In this document: piece after piece, positions 62,666 to 64,000 of the stretch
Layout: each line of letters starts with the position of its first letter
Numbering within the stretch: position 1 is the first letter of the stretch
NCBI RefSeq assembly: GCF_000317225.1
Contig: NZ_AJLL01000106.1
Span: 62,001-126,000, forward strand
Source of the DNA: Fischerella thermalis PCC 7521
GTDB taxonomy: Bacteria > Cyanobacteriota > Cyanobacteriia > Cyanobacteriales > Nostocaceae
DNA: 64,000 nucleotides
Reading direction: 5' to 3'
Position numbers and translations under genes: made by a program
Notes under the pieces: model-generated
The model's input: only the letters and a program-made list of their open reading frames with translations
What the model was told of the DNA's origin: nothing
The model's database searches: none

Positions 62666-63916
62666 CTAGACATGTTTTTTAAAGGCAAGGGTGACATTAT
62701 GACCACCAAAACCAAAAGAATTGGACAGTGCTACCTCAACACGTGCAACACGGCTAACATTTGCTACGTAGTCTAGATCACATTCTGGATCAGGGTTTTC
62801 CAGGTTAATTGTGGGTGGGAGTCGGTCGTTAGCGATCGCGAGTACTGTTGCCACTGCTTCAATACCACCAGAACCGCCCAATAAGTGACCTGTCATGGAT
62901 TTAGTAGAACTAATTGCTACTTTGTAAGCATGATCACCTAAGGCTCTTTTCATTGCTGCGGTTTCAGTCGAATCGTTAGCTGGGGTGCTAGTACCGTGGG
63001 CATTGATGTAGCTCACCATTTCGGGGGTGATTCCTGCATCTTTAAGTGCCAGCTGTATAGCCCTGGCGGCTCCTTCACCACCGGGTACGGGGGATGTGAT
63101 ATGGTAAGCGTCACAGGTCATACCATAGCCGACGATTTCGGCATAAATCCTCGCACCACGACTGATGGCGTGTTGCATTTCTTCCAAAATCAAAATACCT
63201 GCTCCTTCGCCCATGACAAATCCATCACGGTCTTTATCAAAGGGACGGCTGGCATGAGCAGGGTCATCATTACGAAACGAAAGTGCTTTACATGCAGCAA
63301 AACCAGCAAGAGATAGGGGTGTAATAGCTGCTTCTGCTCCGCCACAAATCATTGCTTGGGCATATCCGCCTTGAATCAGGCGAAACGCGTCTCCGATGGA
63401 GTTAGAACCAGCAGCACAAGCTGTTACGGAGCAGGAATTAGGCCCTTTTGCGCCAGTGTGAATTGCTGTTAACCCCGCAGCCATGTTGGCAATCATCATG
63501 GGAATCATGAATGGGCTACAGCGGTCTGGGCCACGGTTGAGATAAACCGTTTGCTGCTCTTCCATTACCTTCAGACCACCAACGCCAGAACCGATGATCA
63601 CACCTACTTGTTCAGCATTCAGGTCATTAATCGTTAATTGCGCATCTGCTAGAGCCTGTTTTGCCGCTGAAACGGCAAATTGAGAAAACCTATCCATGCG
63701 CTTGGCTTCTTTACGATCCATGTAATCGTGCGGATCGTAGTTTTTTACCTCGCCAGCAATACGGCAAGCATGGCGCGAAGCATCAAACAAGGTGATTTCG
63801 CTAATGCCATTGCGTCCGCTTACCAATCCTTCCCAATACTCGGCTGGTGTATTACCAATCGGTGTAATCGCGCCAACACCAGTTACAACAACGCGTTTAC
63901 GTATCAAATCTGTCAT
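62666..63916 (-). CDS. fabF: Beta-ketoacyl-ACP synthase II
   Basis: FabF condenses malonyl-ACP with acyl-ACP in fatty-acid elongation. The 416-residue protein starts at the ATG at 63916 (MTDLIRKRVVVTGVGAITPIG). The catalytic triad is Cys167 in SCSVTACAAG, a His in NAHGTSTPANDSTE and a His in KSMTGHLLGGSGG. GSGVGGLKVME and GEGAGILILEEM also match. A longer frame to 63949 adds 11 residues without homology. The upstream acpP expected by gene order would lie beyond the right edge. Confidence 0.96.
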   Translation of the reverse strand: MTDLIRKRVVVTGVGAITPIGNTPAEYWEGLVSGRNGISEITLFDASRHACRIAGEVKNYDPHDYMDRKEAKRMDRFSQFAVSAAKQALADAQLTINDLNAEQVGVIIGSGVGGLKVMEEQQTVYLNRGPDRCSPFMIPMMIANMAAGLTAIHTGAKGPNSCSVTACAAGSNSIGDAFRLIQGGYAQAMICGGAEAAITPLSLAGFAACKALSFRNDDPAHASRPFDKDRDGFVMGEGAGILILEEMQHAISRGARIYAEIVGYGMTCDAYHITSPVPGGEGAARAIQLALKDAGITPEMVSYINAHGTSTPANDSTETAAMKRALGDHAYKVAISSTKSMTGHLLGGSGGIEAVATVLAIANDRLPPTINLENPDPECDLDYVANVSRVARVEVALSNSFGFGGHNVTLAFKKHV

Positions 63917-64000
63917 GACTAAGTTACAGGTGGCTCTCCGGCAGGACAAAACAGGAATTGGGCACAGGGCATTGGAAATAGGAAATTAGGCATTGGGAAT

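Noticed and set aside
1-64000. CRISPR arrays, tRNA and rRNA genes, and intact insertion sequences.
   Set aside because: No direct-repeat and spacer arrays, no cloverleaf signatures and no complete transposase were recognised. A tRNA-finding program would be needed to exclude tRNAs fully.

Overview
The window comes from a filamentous, probably heterocyst-forming cyanobacterium (order Nostocales or close to it). The evidence is many HIP1 octamers (GCGATCGC), photosynthesis genes (psaK, psb32, phycobilin-type heme oxygenase, ABA4-like protein), a polysaccharide cluster built round a HepA-like ABC exporter, a Mn-superoxide dismutase with an export signal, and intergenic regions full of short repeats typical of this group. 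Base composition is AT-rich and no prophage, plasmid or intact insertion sequence is visible. No tRNA, rRNA or CRISPR array was recognised by eye.

Layout. 1-8.5 kb: a sigma-like gene cut by the left edge, a methyltransferase, a dead protein-kinase fragment, an alpha/beta hydrolase, a DUF4126 membrane protein, purB, a YihY/BrkB protein, a PPC-domain protein and glmM, all on the minus strand. 8.9-22.9 kb: heme oxygenase, a CobW GTPase, an ABA4-like protein, dcd, a BtuR-like protein with a lost P-loop, an adenylate-kinase-like protein, rph, pgl, two FHA proteins, an M50 peptidase, PrxQ, glgA, hemC and cysK. 22.9-37.4 kb: an AT-rich gap, three small genes of unknown function that look like an operon, a luciferase-like oxidoreductase between two unknown genes, infC, a 1272-residue TPR-CHAT protein, a phasin-like protein, an FKBP isomerase, dnaB-rplI and gloB. 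37.7-47 kb: the exopolysaccharide cluster (small protein, two glycosyltransferases, HepA-like ABC protein, four more glycosyltransferases). 47.2-64 kb: a Gfo/Idh dehydrogenase, an aldo/keto reductase, sodA, rsmG, psb32, cobH, an unknown membrane protein, dapB, a secreted Cys protein, psaK, sufE, a second hydrolase, a His-rich lipoprotein, a NADAR protein, tkt and fabF.

How genes work together. The 38-47 kb genes form one plus-strand run with short gaps (2-108 bp after the ABC gene). They fit assembly and export of an envelope polysaccharide such as the heterocyst envelope layer. The ABC protein carries a C-terminal HisKA-like H-box segment with no ATPase domain. Two similar palindromes, ACCGTA-N4-TACGG(T/A), lie upstream of the small gene opening the region and upstream of the ABC gene. 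Elsewhere rplI-dnaB and fabF-tkt are ordinary housekeeping pairs, and cobW, cobH and the BtuR-like gene are scattered members of cobalamin metabolism.

The best candidates for something new are the ABC-HisKA fusion with its palindromes, the CHAT protein that has lost both catalytic residues, the operon of three small genes at 23.8-24.9 kb whose middle protein resembles the N-terminal segment of cyanobacterial CHAT/TPR proteins, a BtuR-like protein without a Walker A motif, and several undescribed structured repeats.
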